The notes below the pieces were generated by a model, which had not been told where the DNA came from, made no database searches, and worked only from the letters and a program-made list of their open reading frames with translations. Below are positions 19,205-28,237 of a stretch of 64,000 nt of DNA, in pieces (the first letter of the stretch is position 1; every line of letters starts with the position of its first letter). The position numbers and the translations under genes were made by a program. The stretch comes from Desulfovibrionaceae bacterium (lineage in GTDB: Bacteria > Desulfobacterota > Desulfovibrionia > Desulfovibrionales > Desulfovibrionaceae): contig CAJTFO010000001.1 in the NCBI GenBank assembly GCA_910575755.1, forward strand, positions 248,001 to 312,000, in the 5' to 3' direction.

Positions 19205-19289
19205 GATACCAGCATAACCTGAAAATCACGCCGGGCCAAGGCCGCCATACAGTCGGCCAGGTTCAGGCAGACGCGGCCTTGACTTTTGC

Positions 19290-19470
19290 CCCGCTGCGTT
19301 GTTCCCTGCCGTCCGTAGCGGGGAATTCCGTGCAAATCGGAAACAGTCGCGCTGCGGTAAGAGGGTACAGAGCTTCCTCGCCCCCGGAAGGCTTTCGACG
19401 GGCGCGACAGCCAGCCGTACACGCGGTGAAGGCGAAGCCGAGGCGCGGGGCCATTGTCGCGAAATTTCGC
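19290..19470 (+). promoter_or_regulatory. probable cobalamin (B12) riboswitch upstream of cbiK
   Basis: The 372-bp gap before cbiK holds no credible gene but contains a stretch resembling the cobalamin riboswitch core. A 'GGGAA' followed by 'CCGTGCAAATCGG' and 'AAACAGTCGCGCTGCGGTAA' spans 19320-19360. A 'GGAAGGCTTTCGACGGGCG' segment (19386-19404) and a B12-box-like 'CAGCCAGCCGTACACG' (19408-19423) follow. The order and spacing fit the element, and the downstream gene is a cobalamin-pathway chelatase. The limits are approximate and the 3' B12 box is divergent. Confidence 0.65.
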
Positions 19471-19576
19471 GGGACGCCGCCCCCACATCCCTCAAGTCCG
19501 AATACCCGCCGGCAGGACGCCCTGCGCGTCGCAGCCATCACCCGTCACCTTTCAACGCATGATTGAGGAGGTAGCC

Positions 19577-20485
19577 ATGTCTTGTACCCTGCGCGGATTT
19601 GCGCGCTTTCCGCTGTTTTTCCTGCTTCTGCTGGCGCTTATGGCCGCGTCCGCCCGGGCGGCGGAGCAAAAGGCCCCCAAAGAAGGCGTGCTGCTGGCGG
19701 CTTTCGGCTCCAGCGCGCCCGAAGCCCTGTCCGCATTCAGGGCTGTGGACGCGAGCTTCAGGGCCGCCTTTCCGGGCAGCCCCGTGGTCTGGGCCTATAC
19801 CTCGCAGATCATCCGCCGCAAGCTGGCCAGTCAGGGCCGCCCCACGGGCGGCATCAGCGACGGTCTTGCCGCGCTTGCCAAAGACGGCGTGAAGCGGGTG
19901 CGCGTGCAGTCCCTGCATGTGATGGCCGGCGAGGAATTCACGGCGCTGGAACGGGCTGTGCTGCTTGACCTGCAAAAGCATCCCGGCCGCTTTGAGGCCG
20001 TTTATCTGGGCCGCCCCCTGCTGGAATCGCGCAAGGACGCCCTGCGCGTTGCCAGGGCCGTGCTGGCGAGCATGAACCAACGCCCAAGGGACGAAGCTGT
20101 GGCGCTCATGGCGCACGGTCAGGCCCAGGGCCGGGCGGATCTGGTTTTTGAGGGCGCGCGGGCCCTGTTCAAAGAAAATGACCCTCTGGTCTTTATGGCC
20201 ACGGTGGAAGGCGCGCGCGGCTTTGACGAACTGCTGGCCGAACTCAAGACCCGCAAGGTCAGGAAAGTCCGGCTGCAACCGCTGATGGTGGTAGCCGGGG
20301 ACCATGCCCGCAACGACCTGGCCGGGGACGGGGAAGATTCCTGGGCGTCCAGGCTCAGGGCCGCCGGTTTTCAGGTGGAGGCCTGGCTCCAGGGCCTGGG
20401 CGAACTGCCCGGCGTGTGCGACCTCTTTGTGGACCACGCCAGAGAAAGCACGGACGATCTGACCAGGGAACCCAAAAAACAGTAA
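19577..20485 (+). CDS. cbiK: periplasmic sirohydrochlorin cobaltochelatase (CbiK-type)
   Basis: CbiK inserts Co2+ into sirohydrochlorin in anaerobic cobalamin synthesis; the Desulfovibrio periplasmic form also binds haem. The 302-aa protein begins with a signal peptide (about residues 1-28, ending 'ASARA|AEQ'), then 'GVLLAAFGSSAPEALSAF'. Metal-site and catalytic candidates are 'VQSLHVMAGEEF', 'ALMAHGQ' and 'LQPLMVVAGDHARNDLAGD'. The ATG at 19577 has GAGGAGG 6 nt upstream and starts exactly at the signal peptide. A probable B12 riboswitch precedes it. The signal peptide implies that its substrate role is not simple cytoplasmic B12 synthesis. Confidence 0.9.
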   Translation: MSCTLRGFARFPLFFLLLLALMAASARAAEQKAPKEGVLLAAFGSSAPEALSAFRAVDASFRAAFPGSPVVWAYTSQIIRRKLASQGRPTGGISDGLAALAKDGVKRVRVQSLHVMAGEEFTALERAVLLDLQKHPGRFEAVYLGRPLLESRKDALRVARAVLASMNQRPRDEAVALMAHGQAQGRADLVFEGARALFKENDPLVFMATVEGARGFDELLAELKTRKVRKVRLQPLMVVAGDHARNDLAGDGEDSWASRLRAAGFQVEAWLQGLGELPGVCDLFVDHARESTDDLTREPKKQ

Positions 20486-20530
20486 GGGCTTTGGGCAACG
20501 CCCCATCATCCGCCCATATTCACCATATGC

Positions 20531-20571
20531 AAAGGCCGCCCGCTTCTCTGTCGGAAAAGCGGGCGGCCTTT
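20531..20571. terminator. bidirectional terminator between cbiK and paaK
   Basis: A perfect 15-bp GC-rich stem (20531-20545 with 20557-20571) has an 11-nt loop, with A3 at one end and T3 at the other. It lies between the convergent cbiK and phenylacetate-CoA ligase genes. Confidence 0.85.
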
Positions 20572-20610
20572 GCCGCATCGGGCGCAGTTGCATGCGCCGG
20601 CCTTGCGTTC

Positions 20611-21900
20611 TCAGCGCTTGTCCACAATGCGTTTGGATTTGCTGAAGGTGCGCGGCAGGCTGGCATACTCGGCCACACGCACTTCCATGCGCGCCAGAAT
20701 GGCCTTGTGCAGCCGTCGCTCCACAGCCTGGGCCAGAGCCTCGTCACCGCCGGAGTGCCGCCCCTGGGCGCGCTCCACAGTGAGGGTCAGATGGTCCAGA
20801 GAATGCTCGTCCCTGGTCAGCTCTATCTGGTATTCGCCAGCCAGTTCCGGAAAGAGGCCGATGACCTCCATGATCTGGCCGGGGTAAATATTCACGCCCC
20901 GGTAAATGATCATGTCGTCGGAGCGGCCGAGAATGCGGTCATGCCGGGGCATGTTCAGGCCGCAGGAACAGCGGCCCGGCAGCAGGCGGGTCAGGTCATG
21001 GGTGCGGTAGCGCAGCAGGGGCACGGCCTCCTTGCGCAGACTGGTGACAACCATCTCGCCCACTTCACCCTCGGGCACGGGCCGGAGGGTTTCCGGGTCC
21101 AGCACTTCAATGATGAAAAGATCCGCCCAGTAATGCAGACCTTCATGCGCGTCGCAGTCCATGGCCGTGCCCGGACCGTACATTTCAGTCATGCCCGCAA
21201 TGTCGTAACTGCCTTCCAGACCCAGCTTGCTTTCAATGGCCAGGCGCATCTTTTCGCTGCGCGTCTCGGCCCCGCAGATCATTTTGCGCAGGCGTATCCT
21301 GTCGCGAATGCCGGCGCGCTCCACTTCCTCGGCCAGCAGCAGGGCCATGGAGGCCGTGGCCCCAAAACAGGTGGCGCCCATATCCCTGAGCAGTTGCAGG
21401 TGCATTTCCAGATTGCCCGGCCCCACGGGGATGGTCAGCATGCCGAACAGTTCGCTGCCCAGTTGAAAGCCCGCGCCGGCGGTCCACAGGCCGTAGCCCA
21501 CGGCCACCTGCATGCGGTCTTGGGGCGTAAGCCCGGCCAGCTCGTAGCAGCGGGCCATCTGGCTGCTGAAGGTCTCTATGTCGCCACGGCTGTAAGCCAG
21601 AATCTTGCGCTTGCCCGTGGTTCCGCTGGAAGCGTGAATGCGCACCACCTCTTTTTCAGGCACGCAGAGCAGCGGCAGGGGATAGCCCTCGCGCAAGTCT
21701 TCCACATCCACCGTGGGCAGCAGACGCAGATCGTCCAGGCTGCGGATATCCTCGGCCCGCACGCCGCAGGCGTCCAGACGCGCCCGGTACTGCGGCGCGT
21801 TGCGCGCCTGCCGCAGGGTGTAACGCAGGCCGTCCAGCTGGATCTGCCGGATCTGCTCGTCCGTGAGCCGGGGAATAAAGCGATAGTCGCGCTCAGGCAT
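20611..21900 (-). CDS. paaK: phenylacetate-CoA ligase
   Basis: PaaK forms phenylacetyl-CoA (or a related aryl-CoA) from the acid, ATP and CoA. In anaerobes it often salvages aryl acids from amino-acid fermentation. The 429-aa protein carries 'RIHASSGTTGKRKILAYSRGDIETF', 'MICGAETRSEKMRLAIE', 'AGMTEMYGPGTAMDCDAHEGLHYWAD' and 'ILGRSDDMIIYRGVNIYPGQIMEV', all typical of PaaK. Length is normal. It is transcribed alone, toward the shared terminator with cbiK. Confidence 0.93.
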   Translation of the reverse strand: MPERDYRFIPRLTDEQIRQIQLDGLRYTLRQARNAPQYRARLDACGVRAEDIRSLDDLRLLPTVDVEDLREGYPLPLLCVPEKEVVRIHASSGTTGKRKILAYSRGDIETFSSQMARCYELAGLTPQDRMQVAVGYGLWTAGAGFQLGSELFGMLTIPVGPGNLEMHLQLLRDMGATCFGATASMALLLAEEVERAGIRDRIRLRKMICGAETRSEKMRLAIESKLGLEGSYDIAGMTEMYGPGTAMDCDAHEGLHYWADLFIIEVLDPETLRPVPEGEVGEMVVTSLRKEAVPLLRYRTHDLTRLLPGRCSCGLNMPRHDRILGRSDDMIIYRGVNIYPGQIMEVIGLFPELAGEYQIELTRDEHSLDHLTLTVERAQGRHSGGDEALAQAVERRLHKAILARMEVRVAEYASLPRTFSKSKRIVDKR

Positions 21901-21941
21901 GAACTCTCCTTGACTCTCTTGCTCTGTTCGCCTTATGTCGC

Positions 21942-23507
21942 CTACGGCAAAGCCCTGTCAAGACGCTCTTCTGGAAAAGAAAGCGCCCGGCGATAGACAG
22001 TACAACCGATCCAACCGTAATTTCTCTTCCCGTCTATGGGAATTTCAGCCGCGCGCACATAAAGACCGCTCTTTTTTACCGCTTCCCGCAAACTTTCCGT
22101 AAAAATTGCCGAATGCTCGTTATGGGTTTCACCAACCACCAGGACATCCGGAGGTTCCTCGGACAATACCTTTTCAAAGCGGGGCAGGTCATAGCCGGTC
22201 AGAATGAAGGTACGGCTCAGGTCACTCATGGCCGGACTGGATGGGAGCGCGCCGGTCACGGGATAAAGAAAATACATGAAGCCGCTGACGCTCAAGCTTC
22301 CATGAGGCGGCAACGCCGCGCGCACAGCCCTGCCAGCCAGCAGGGTGTTGGATTCTGCAATATACTTCTCCGGCCAGCCGGGGGAAGGAAACGCGCGCAG
22401 CACGTCGAGGGTCATGCGCGCCTGTCCCATACCGGGCAAAGCGAGGAACATAATGGCCCAGGCCAGACAGAGCGCAACAGCGCTTCCGCGCCGCAGACGG
22501 GAAGAAGCGGGCAGGGCTCTGCCCCAGGCCAGGGCGCACAAACCCGCGCAGCCCGGCAGAGCAACCGCAAAGTGGTAAACGAACCCGATTTTGCTCAGCG
22601 GCTCTAGCAGGGGCAGCAAGGCCATAGCCAGCCAGAACCAGGCCCGCCCGCGCGTGCCCCTGGCCGTTTGCCGCCAGAAAACCATTGTCGCGCCGACTGT
22701 CAGGAGCAGCAGGGGCCAGAATTCGCGTAATGCCCCCTGTCCGTTATTGACGAATTTGTGCCAGGTGCGCCCGACCTCCGGCCCGTAAACGGCCCCGGCC
22801 CGTACATAGGATTGAATCAGCTCGGTCACGCCGCCGCGCAGCAAAGCCGCCAAAGCCAAAAACAGAAGCCCGCCCAGGCATCCGCCCGCAACATAACGCC
22901 AGAGAGCCTGTGGTCCGCGCCCCGCCCAGACGGCCACGGCTCCCGCCACGGCAAAACAGGCAAAAGGCTCGCGCAGCAGGACAGCCAGAGCGGTCAGCGC
23001 CCCCGCGACGAACCAGCGCTGGCTGCGCGCGTCTTGTTCCCGCGCCTGATCCAGAGCCAGAAACAGGGGAATGTACGCGGCAAAAATACTGTTTTTGAAT
23101 CCGGCCTGAATAACCGCCGGCACATTCATGGCCGTGAGAAAAGCCAGCGCCAGCAGCATGCCCCCCACGGCGCTGCGGCTTTCCCGCTCCAGAATACGGC
23201 AGAACAGCCAACCGGCCCAGACGGCTGCCAGCATATCCGCCAGGCGCAGCCAGACAAGCGTATTGCCCGGCAGGGCGCACAGCCAGGAAAGCAGCAGGGG
23301 ATACAGCATGAAACCCCCGGCGTCGGGCAGGCCTTGTCCCTGGGCCAGGCTCTGATGGATGAACTGGGCCCAGTACGCGTAAAAGCCTTCGTCCATGTAC
23401 GGAAAAGAACCCAGAGAAAGCACTCTGGGATAAACCGTGCTGACGAATACCACCAGCAGAACCCATCGCCACGAGCAAAGCCGGCAAGCCTGGTGTTGAA
23501 CGGGCAT
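21942..23507 (-). CDS. GT-C type membrane glycosyltransferase
   Basis: This polytopic membrane protein of 521 aa has about ten to eleven helices in the first 390 residues and a soluble periplasmic C-terminal part. The N-terminal loop 'FPYMDEGFYAYWAQFIHQ' carries an acidic Asp-Glu pair like the catalytic loop of GT-C enzymes (ArnT/PMT class), which use polyprenyl-phosphate sugars. I chose the ATG at 23507 because AGGAAGCC precedes it. As last gene of the sugar cluster it probably places the finished sugar on a glycan or lipid acceptor, like the serotype-specific Gtr of GtrABC systems. That role is inference. Confidence 0.72.
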   Translation of the reverse strand: MPVQHQACRLCSWRWVLLVVFVSTVYPRVLSLGSFPYMDEGFYAYWAQFIHQSLAQGQGLPDAGGFMLYPLLLSWLCALPGNTLVWLRLADMLAAVWAGWLFCRILERESRSAVGGMLLALAFLTAMNVPAVIQAGFKNSIFAAYIPLFLALDQAREQDARSQRWFVAGALTALAVLLREPFACFAVAGAVAVWAGRGPQALWRYVAGGCLGGLLFLALAALLRGGVTELIQSYVRAGAVYGPEVGRTWHKFVNNGQGALREFWPLLLLTVGATMVFWRQTARGTRGRAWFWLAMALLPLLEPLSKIGFVYHFAVALPGCAGLCALAWGRALPASSRLRRGSAVALCLAWAIMFLALPGMGQARMTLDVLRAFPSPGWPEKYIAESNTLLAGRAVRAALPPHGSLSVSGFMYFLYPVTGALPSSPAMSDLSRTFILTGYDLPRFEKVLSEEPPDVLVVGETHNEHSAIFTESLREAVKKSGLYVRAAEIPIDGKRNYGWIGCTVYRRALSFPEERLDRALP

Positions 23508-23557
23508 GGCTTCCTGTTTTGCCTCAGAAAAGCATACTCTGTCTTGTAACATAGAAA

Positions 23558-24697
23558 TTAACGGCGCAGCGCCGCACAGAGAGTTTCCACCGTCTTGTCC
23601 TGCGCGCCGCGCGGCAGATCATACCAGAGAGGAAGACGAATCAAGCGGACCGACAGGCTGTCGGTCCGGCTCATGGCGCCATGAGCGCGTCCGTAGCGTT
23701 GTCCGGCAGGCGCGGAGTGCAAGGGCACATAATGGAATACCGCATCAATACCCTGCTTTTTCAGCGCATCCAGCACCGGCTGTCGGTCAATGTCCGGCGC
23801 AAGCAGCACATAATACATATGGGCGTTGTGACTGCAATGGGCCGGAATCACCGGCCTGCGCAGGAGGCCTTCTTTTTCCAGAGGTTCCAGCATCTCATGA
23901 TAACGCCGCCAGCGCGCCAGGCGATTTTCGGTAATCTCGCCGGCTTCTTCCAGCTGCGCCCAGAGAAAGGCGGCAATGAGCTCGCCCGGCAGATAGGAGG
24001 AACCCGCTTCCTGCCAGGTGTATTTATCCACTTCTCCCCGGAAGAAGCGGCTGCGGTCCGTGCCTTTTTCACGAATGATCTCGGCCCGCTGCACCAGTGC
24101 AGGATCATTGACCAGCAGCGCCCCACCCTCTCCGGAAATGACGTTCTTGGTTTCATGAAAACTGTACGCGCCCAGATGGCCGATGCTGCCCAGCGCCCTC
24201 CCCTTGTAGGTGGACATGAAACCCTGGGCCGCATCCTCCACCACTTTGAGGGCGTGGCGTTGCGCTATCTCCATGATGGCGTCCATCTCGCACCCCACGC
24301 CCGCGTAATGCACCGGCGCAATGGCACGGGTGCGCGGAGTGACGGCATCCTCAATGAGGCTTTCATCAATGTTGAGCGTATCCTCGCGGATATCCACGAA
24401 CACGGGCACGCCGCCGCGCAGCACCACGGCATTGGCTGTGGAGACGAAAGTATAAGAAGGCATGATCACTTCATCGCCGGGCTGAATATCCAGCAGCAAT
24501 GCCTGCATTTCCAGAGCCGCCGTACAGGAATGGGTAAGCAGGGTCTTGCGGCAGCCGCTCAGTTTTTCCAGCCACTGATGGCAGCGCTTGGTATACGGGC
24601 CGTCGCCGGCCAGTTTACCGTTAAAGTGAGCCTCGGCAATATAATAGAGTTCCTTGCCTGTCATGTGCGGCCAGTTGAAAGGAATATGTTCGGGCAT
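23558..24697 (-). CDS. wecE: dTDP-4-amino-4,6-dideoxygalactose transaminase
   Basis: WecE is a PLP enzyme that aminates dTDP-4-keto-6-deoxyglucose to dTDP-4-amino-4,6-dideoxygalactose (Fuc4N). The 379-aa protein follows E. coli WecE closely: 'GDGPYTKRCHQWLE', 'LLLDIQPGDEVIMPSYTFVSTANA', 'VHYAGVGCEMD', 'VVEDAAQGFMSTYKGRALG', PLP lysine Lys184 in 'SFHETKN', and 'REKGTDRSRFFRGEVDKYTW'. A GGAGG site precedes the ATG. rmlA and rmlB are not in the window, so the precursor must be made elsewhere. This gene fixes the sugar class of the cluster. Confidence 0.92.
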   Translation of the reverse strand: MPEHIPFNWPHMTGKELYYIAEAHFNGKLAGDGPYTKRCHQWLEKLSGCRKTLLTHSCTAALEMQALLLDIQPGDEVIMPSYTFVSTANAVVLRGGVPVFVDIREDTLNIDESLIEDAVTPRTRAIAPVHYAGVGCEMDAIMEIAQRHALKVVEDAAQGFMSTYKGRALGSIGHLGAYSFHETKNVISGEGGALLVNDPALVQRAEIIREKGTDRSRFFRGEVDKYTWQEAGSSYLPGELIAAFLWAQLEEAGEITENRLARWRRYHEMLEPLEKEGLLRRPVIPAHCSHNAHMYYVLLAPDIDRQPVLDALKKQGIDAVFHYVPLHSAPAGQRYGRAHGAMSRTDSLSVRLIRLPLWYDLPRGAQDKTVETLCAALRR

Positions 24698-24709
24698 GGT
24701 GGCCTCCGG

Positions 24710-25162
24710 TTAAGGCTGCTGCGTGACCGGCGCAGGCCGGACCGCGAACACATAGAATTTGAGCGTCAGAAACAGGAAAGCGGCGCAAACAAAGATGGCC
24801 GCGAGCTGTACAAGCTGATGCGGATAGCCGAACCTGTCCACGCAGAGATAAAGCATACCCAGATTGATGCCGTAGCTGCAGGCGTGAGCCAGCAAAAACC
24901 GCCCCCCCGCGCCCGCCGTGCCGCCTTTATGAGCAAATGTATACTTTTTGTTGCCCAAAAAAGAAACCAGCATGGCAAGCGGATAGGATACGCCCACCAC
25001 CAGCTTGGGGTCCGCGCCCAGCCATGTGCAAAAAAGGTAAATGCCGTATCCCACGGCATTCTGGGCAACGCCCACAATGCCGTAACGGATGAGCTGACAC
25101 AGGGAGCGCCCGTCCGACAGAAGGCTCAGCAGCTTTGTCATGAAAACCGGCATGTTCGACAT
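24710..25162 (-). CDS. GtrA-family membrane protein (putative lipid-linked sugar flippase)
   Basis: This 150-aa protein has four membrane helices and the GtrA signature: 'LIRYGIVGVAQNAVGYGIY' early, then 'FLGNKKYTFAHKGG', and a last helix ending 'FLTLKFYVF'. GtrA proteins are thought to flip undecaprenyl-phosphate sugars across the inner membrane for GtrB- and GtrC-type enzymes. Its ATG shares one base with the TGA of the adenylating enzyme upstream, so the two are translationally coupled. Both other Gtr components have counterparts in the cluster. Confidence 0.86.
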   Translation of the reverse strand: MSNMPVFMTKLLSLLSDGRSLCQLIRYGIVGVAQNAVGYGIYLFCTWLGADPKLVVGVSYPLAMLVSFLGNKKYTFAHKGGTAGAGGRFLLAHACSYGINLGMLYLCVDRFGYPHQLVQLAAIFVCAAFLFLTLKFYVFAVRPAPVTQQP

Positions 25163-26706
25163 CAGCGGGCGGCCCAGTTTTTCAGCGCCTGCCGGTCTAC
25201 CTTGCCATTGGCGTTTTTGGGCAGGGCGTCCATAATATTCAGACGACTCGGAATCATGTAGGAAGGCAGAATTTCTCCCAGACGATGCAGCAGCGCTTTA
25301 TCGTCCTCGTCTCCTTCATAGGCAACGAAACCAAAGATTTTACCGTAGGCGTCAGTCTGCCGGAGGTAGACCGCCGCAGCCTGACTTACACCCGGCAGAC
25401 GCATGAGCCCGCTCTCGATTTCTTCCAACTCGATGCGGTAGCCCATATGTTTAATCTGATTGTCCTTACGGCCCTGAAAATAGAGCTTCCCGTCCACTTC
25501 GCAGACGAGATCGCCCGTACGGTAGGCGCGCTTCATAAAGCGCCGGGGTTCGTTCAGGGTCAGAAACGCGGCGGCAGTGCGCTCCGGGTCATTAAAATAG
25601 CCTGCCGAGACATTGGGCCCCGCCAGTACGAGCTCGCCTTCCGTCCCCCTGCTGCCGTCCGCTCCTTCAATGAAATAATCGAAATTCTGATTCAGCCGTC
25701 CCAAAGGCGGCAGGCCTTCCAGCTCCGCGAAATCCGCATCTTTCAGTGGGTATGCGCTGCAAATACAGGTACATTCCGTGGGACCATAGACGTTGACAAT
25801 GCGTGCCTGCGGCGCAAAAAGATCATAGAGTTTTTTCAGCTCCGCTTTAGGATAGCCCTCGCCGCCAAAAGAAATGGAGCGAAGGGCGGGCAAAAAGCGG
25901 GGCTGCATGGCTTTCATGGCCATGACATAGATGAGCAACGAGGGCACGGAAAACCAGACGGTACAAGCCATACTTCCCACATGAGCCACAAGATCATAGG
26001 GGCTGGTCAGCAGCTCGCGAGGCACCGGGGCCAGAGATGCACCGGAAAAGAGCGCTGTATAGAAATCAAAGACGGAATTGTCAAAATACATGGGGCTGAG
26101 ATTGGCGAAAATATCACTTTCGCACACATCAAAACAGCGCGTTCCCCATTGGATGAAGTGCAGAATATTCTGATGCGTCACAGCCACGCCCTTGGGCGTG
26201 CCCGTGGAGCCGGAGGTAAACATGATATAGGCCAGAGTGGAGCCGTCCACATCCCGGGTGCGGGTATGCAGTTCCTCCAGCTGTCCGGCGTCGCTTTCCG
26301 GCAATGCCGCCTCGTCAAGGAAAAGGCAGGGCACGCCGCACTCTTCGCCCAGACGACGCATGGCGTCTTCATAACAGACGTCATCATAGAAAAGCAGGCG
26401 CGGCCGGGCCGTAGCCATGATTTTTGCCGTGCGGACCAGGGGCGAAGCCGCGTCGATAATCACATACGGCACACCAAGCCGCAGAGCCGCCAGCATAAGC
26501 GCGTAAGACAACGGATGCTTGTTGTGGGCGATAGCTATGACATCGCCGCGCTCGCAGCCCTTCTGCATGAGTAATACTGCCAGACGGCGGGCAAGGTCGG
26601 TCAGCCGGTCATAGGTATATTGACTGTCGGCATAGCGCAGAGCGACGTTCTGTCCCCAGCGGGCCGCCGCTTTATCACAGAGAGTCCCAAGATTATAGTG
26701 ATGCAT
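25162..26706 (-). CDS. amino-acid-adenylating enzyme (DltA/NRPS A-domain-like)
   Basis: A stand-alone adenylation protein of 514 aa. It carries the A3 core 'LAYIMFTSGSTGTPKGVAVTHQN', A5 'NVYGPTECTCICS', A7/A8 'AYRTGDLVCEVDGKLYFQGRKDNQIKHMGYRIELEEIE' and the A10 lysine motif 'LPKNANGKVDRQALK'. These fit amino-acid adenylation domains, with DltA the nearest familiar relative. No carrier domain is fused, but an ACP gene lies three genes upstream. I infer that it loads an amino or hydroxy acid onto that ACP. The substrate pocket ('MYFDNSVFDFY') cannot be decoded with confidence. Confidence 0.87.
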   Translation of the reverse strand: MHHYNLGTLCDKAAARWGQNVALRYADSQYTYDRLTDLARRLAVLLMQKGCERGDVIAIAHNKHPLSYALMLAALRLGVPYVIIDAASPLVRTAKIMATARPRLLFYDDVCYEDAMRRLGEECGVPCLFLDEAALPESDAGQLEELHTRTRDVDGSTLAYIMFTSGSTGTPKGVAVTHQNILHFIQWGTRCFDVCESDIFANLSPMYFDNSVFDFYTALFSGASLAPVPRELLTSPYDLVAHVGSMACTVWFSVPSLLIYVMAMKAMQPRFLPALRSISFGGEGYPKAELKKLYDLFAPQARIVNVYGPTECTCICSAYPLKDADFAELEGLPPLGRLNQNFDYFIEGADGSRGTEGELVLAGPNVSAGYFNDPERTAAAFLTLNEPRRFMKRAYRTGDLVCEVDGKLYFQGRKDNQIKHMGYRIELEEIESGLMRLPGVSQAAAVYLRQTDAYGKIFGFVAYEGDEDDKALLHRLGEILPSYMIPSRLNIMDALPKNANGKVDRQALKNWAAR

Positions 26707-26708
26707 GG

Positions 26709-27497
26709 CTACCTGGCGATGGTAAAAAATTCATACGGTGCGGCGCAGTCCAGAAAACCTAGGCGCTCACGCAAGGCCATCGAGCCGGCATTATTGGTGA
26801 AACAGTCCCATAGCGGCTCCACGCCATGAGCCAGACAATCGTCCACAAAACGCACGGCGGCCATCATGGCAAGGCCTTTGCCGCGGTATTCAGGTCGCGT
26901 AAGGATATCGACCTCCGCTTTGCCGTTTTCAAGGGCGGCAGCATAACAAATCGCCGCAGGCTCACCGGCATGGCAGATTACCTGCGCGCGGGCATGCGCC
27001 ACAAAGGACGCGGCATCAGGCCAAAAGCGCGACACAAGGCCAAAAGCGCTTTCCAAGCGATCCACGGTTTCCGTTGTCACAGGCAGTACGGCAAAGTCCG
27101 GGACACTCCGGGACAACAGACGCGTTCGCACATCTGCGTAGACTTCCGCGCGCAGAAAAAAACGCTGACGTTCGGCACGAACCGCCTGCATGGATTCACA
27201 ATCATGAAAAGCCGGAAGCAGCGGCGTATACAGTCGCACTTTGGGCGCGGCAAACGCCTTGTTAATCAATAGATACTGTTGCAGCTCAGCCTCAAAGCCG
27301 GGCACGGCTTCTCCCAGCAGCTGCGCGAAACCGAAAGCGTGCTCCACATAAACTTGCCGGGGAGCCTCCGCACTGTCCGCATATACCGCACCTCGCTGCG
27401 AACCGGACAATACAGCTGCAATCAACGGAAAAAAGACATTATTTGCGGCATACAGGGCATACGTTCCGGCGCGGCTCTCCAGAGAAAGAGCAAACAT
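26709..27497 (-). CDS. GNAT acetyltransferase (GNAT_acetyltran type)
   Basis: This 262-aa cytoplasmic protein has an N-terminal half of unknown fold and a C-terminal GNAT domain (about 130-262). The acetyl-CoA-binding loop is 'VDILTRPEYRGKGLAMMAAVRFVDDCL', followed by 'LWDCFTNNAGSMALRERLGFLD'. The pattern resembles the PF12746-type GNATs. The start overlaps the SDR stop (TGATG), placing it inside the cluster's transcript. It is a candidate acyl transfer enzyme for the aminosugar, alongside the NeuD-like protein. Its real substrate is unknown. Confidence 0.78.
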   Translation of the reverse strand: MFALSLESRAGTYALYAANNVFFPLIAAVLSGSQRGAVYADSAEAPRQVYVEHAFGFAQLLGEAVPGFEAELQQYLLINKAFAAPKVRLYTPLLPAFHDCESMQAVRAERQRFFLRAEVYADVRTRLLSRSVPDFAVLPVTTETVDRLESAFGLVSRFWPDAASFVAHARAQVICHAGEPAAICYAAALENGKAEVDILTRPEYRGKGLAMMAAVRFVDDCLAHGVEPLWDCFTNNAGSMALRERLGFLDCAAPYEFFTIAR

Positions 27498-28237
27498 CAG
27501 AAGCTCAAGCCCCCGTTCACATCCAGTACCACACCGTTGATGAAATCATTTTCAGCCAGCGCACATACTGCCAGGGCCACTTCATGCGCCTCGCCCAAGC
27601 GCCGCAACGGCGTACTGCTCACAATATGCTTGATGTGCGCATCCTGCAGGGCGGCGTACGTCGACGGCGTGCCAATGAAGCCCGGAGCCACGGCATTGCA
27701 GCGGATGCCGAGACGCCCCAGTTCCTTGGACCAGGTGACGGTCATGGCATTGACGCCCGCCTTGGCGGCCGCGTAGCTGGTCTGTCCCTCGTTGCCGCGC
27801 GCGCTGATGGAGCTGATATTGACAACACAGCCGCGTGTGCGGCGGCGTACCATCTGCTCCGTCACGGCCGACGTGACGATAAAGACGGAATCCAGATTGA
27901 TTTTCACATCTTCCCGAAAGTCGTCATAGGAGAGCATCATCTGATCGGGCGACATGATATTTATAAAAGGCGCGCTCACAATACGGCCCGCGCAGTTGAC
28001 CAGCAGATGGATGGCTCCGTATTCTTCCGCCACATCGGCTGCGGCCCTGCGGGCCTGCTCAGGGTCTGTAACGTCCAGCAGAACACGCCCAAAGTCTTCA
28101 GGCAACTCCGCCAATGCCTCCGGATTACAGTCCGCCACCACGACGCGGGCCGCGCGCTCCGCCAGCATGTCGGCAATAGCCCGACCGAGTCCGCCGCAGC
28201 CGCCCGTAACCAGAGCCACGCTTCCGCTAATCTTCAA
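27497..28237 (-). CDS. SDR-family oxidoreductase (FabG-like)
   Basis: This short-chain dehydrogenase/reductase of 246 aa has the NAD(P) motif 'TGGCGGLG' (about residues 11-18), 'LVNCAG', 'VNISSISARGNEGQTSYAAAKAG' with the Tyr-x3-Lys pair, and a FabG-like end 'FINGVVLDVNGG'. I chose the TTG at 28237 because AAGGGG lies just upstream and the N terminus then starts at the first beta strand. That start overlaps the ACP gene by 11 bp. With an ACP next door, it likely reduces an ACP-bound ketoacyl group or forms the side-chain hydroxyl. Confidence 0.85.
   Translation of the reverse strand: MKISGSVALVTGGCGGLGRAIADMLAERAARVVVADCNPEALAELPEDFGRVLLDVTDPEQARRAAADVAEEYGAIHLLVNCAGRIVSAPFINIMSPDQMMLSYDDFREDVKINLDSVFIVTSAVTEQMVRRRTRGCVVNISSISARGNEGQTSYAAAKAGVNAMTVTWSKELGRLGIRCNAVAPGFIGTPSTYAALQDAHIKHIVSSTPLRRLGEAHEVALAVCALAENDFINGVVLDVNGGLSF

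Noticed and set aside
19454..19576. N-terminal extension of CbiK starting at 19454
   Set aside because: The extension would lie inside the riboswitch leader and hide the signal peptide; the ATG at 19577 has a strong ribosome site.
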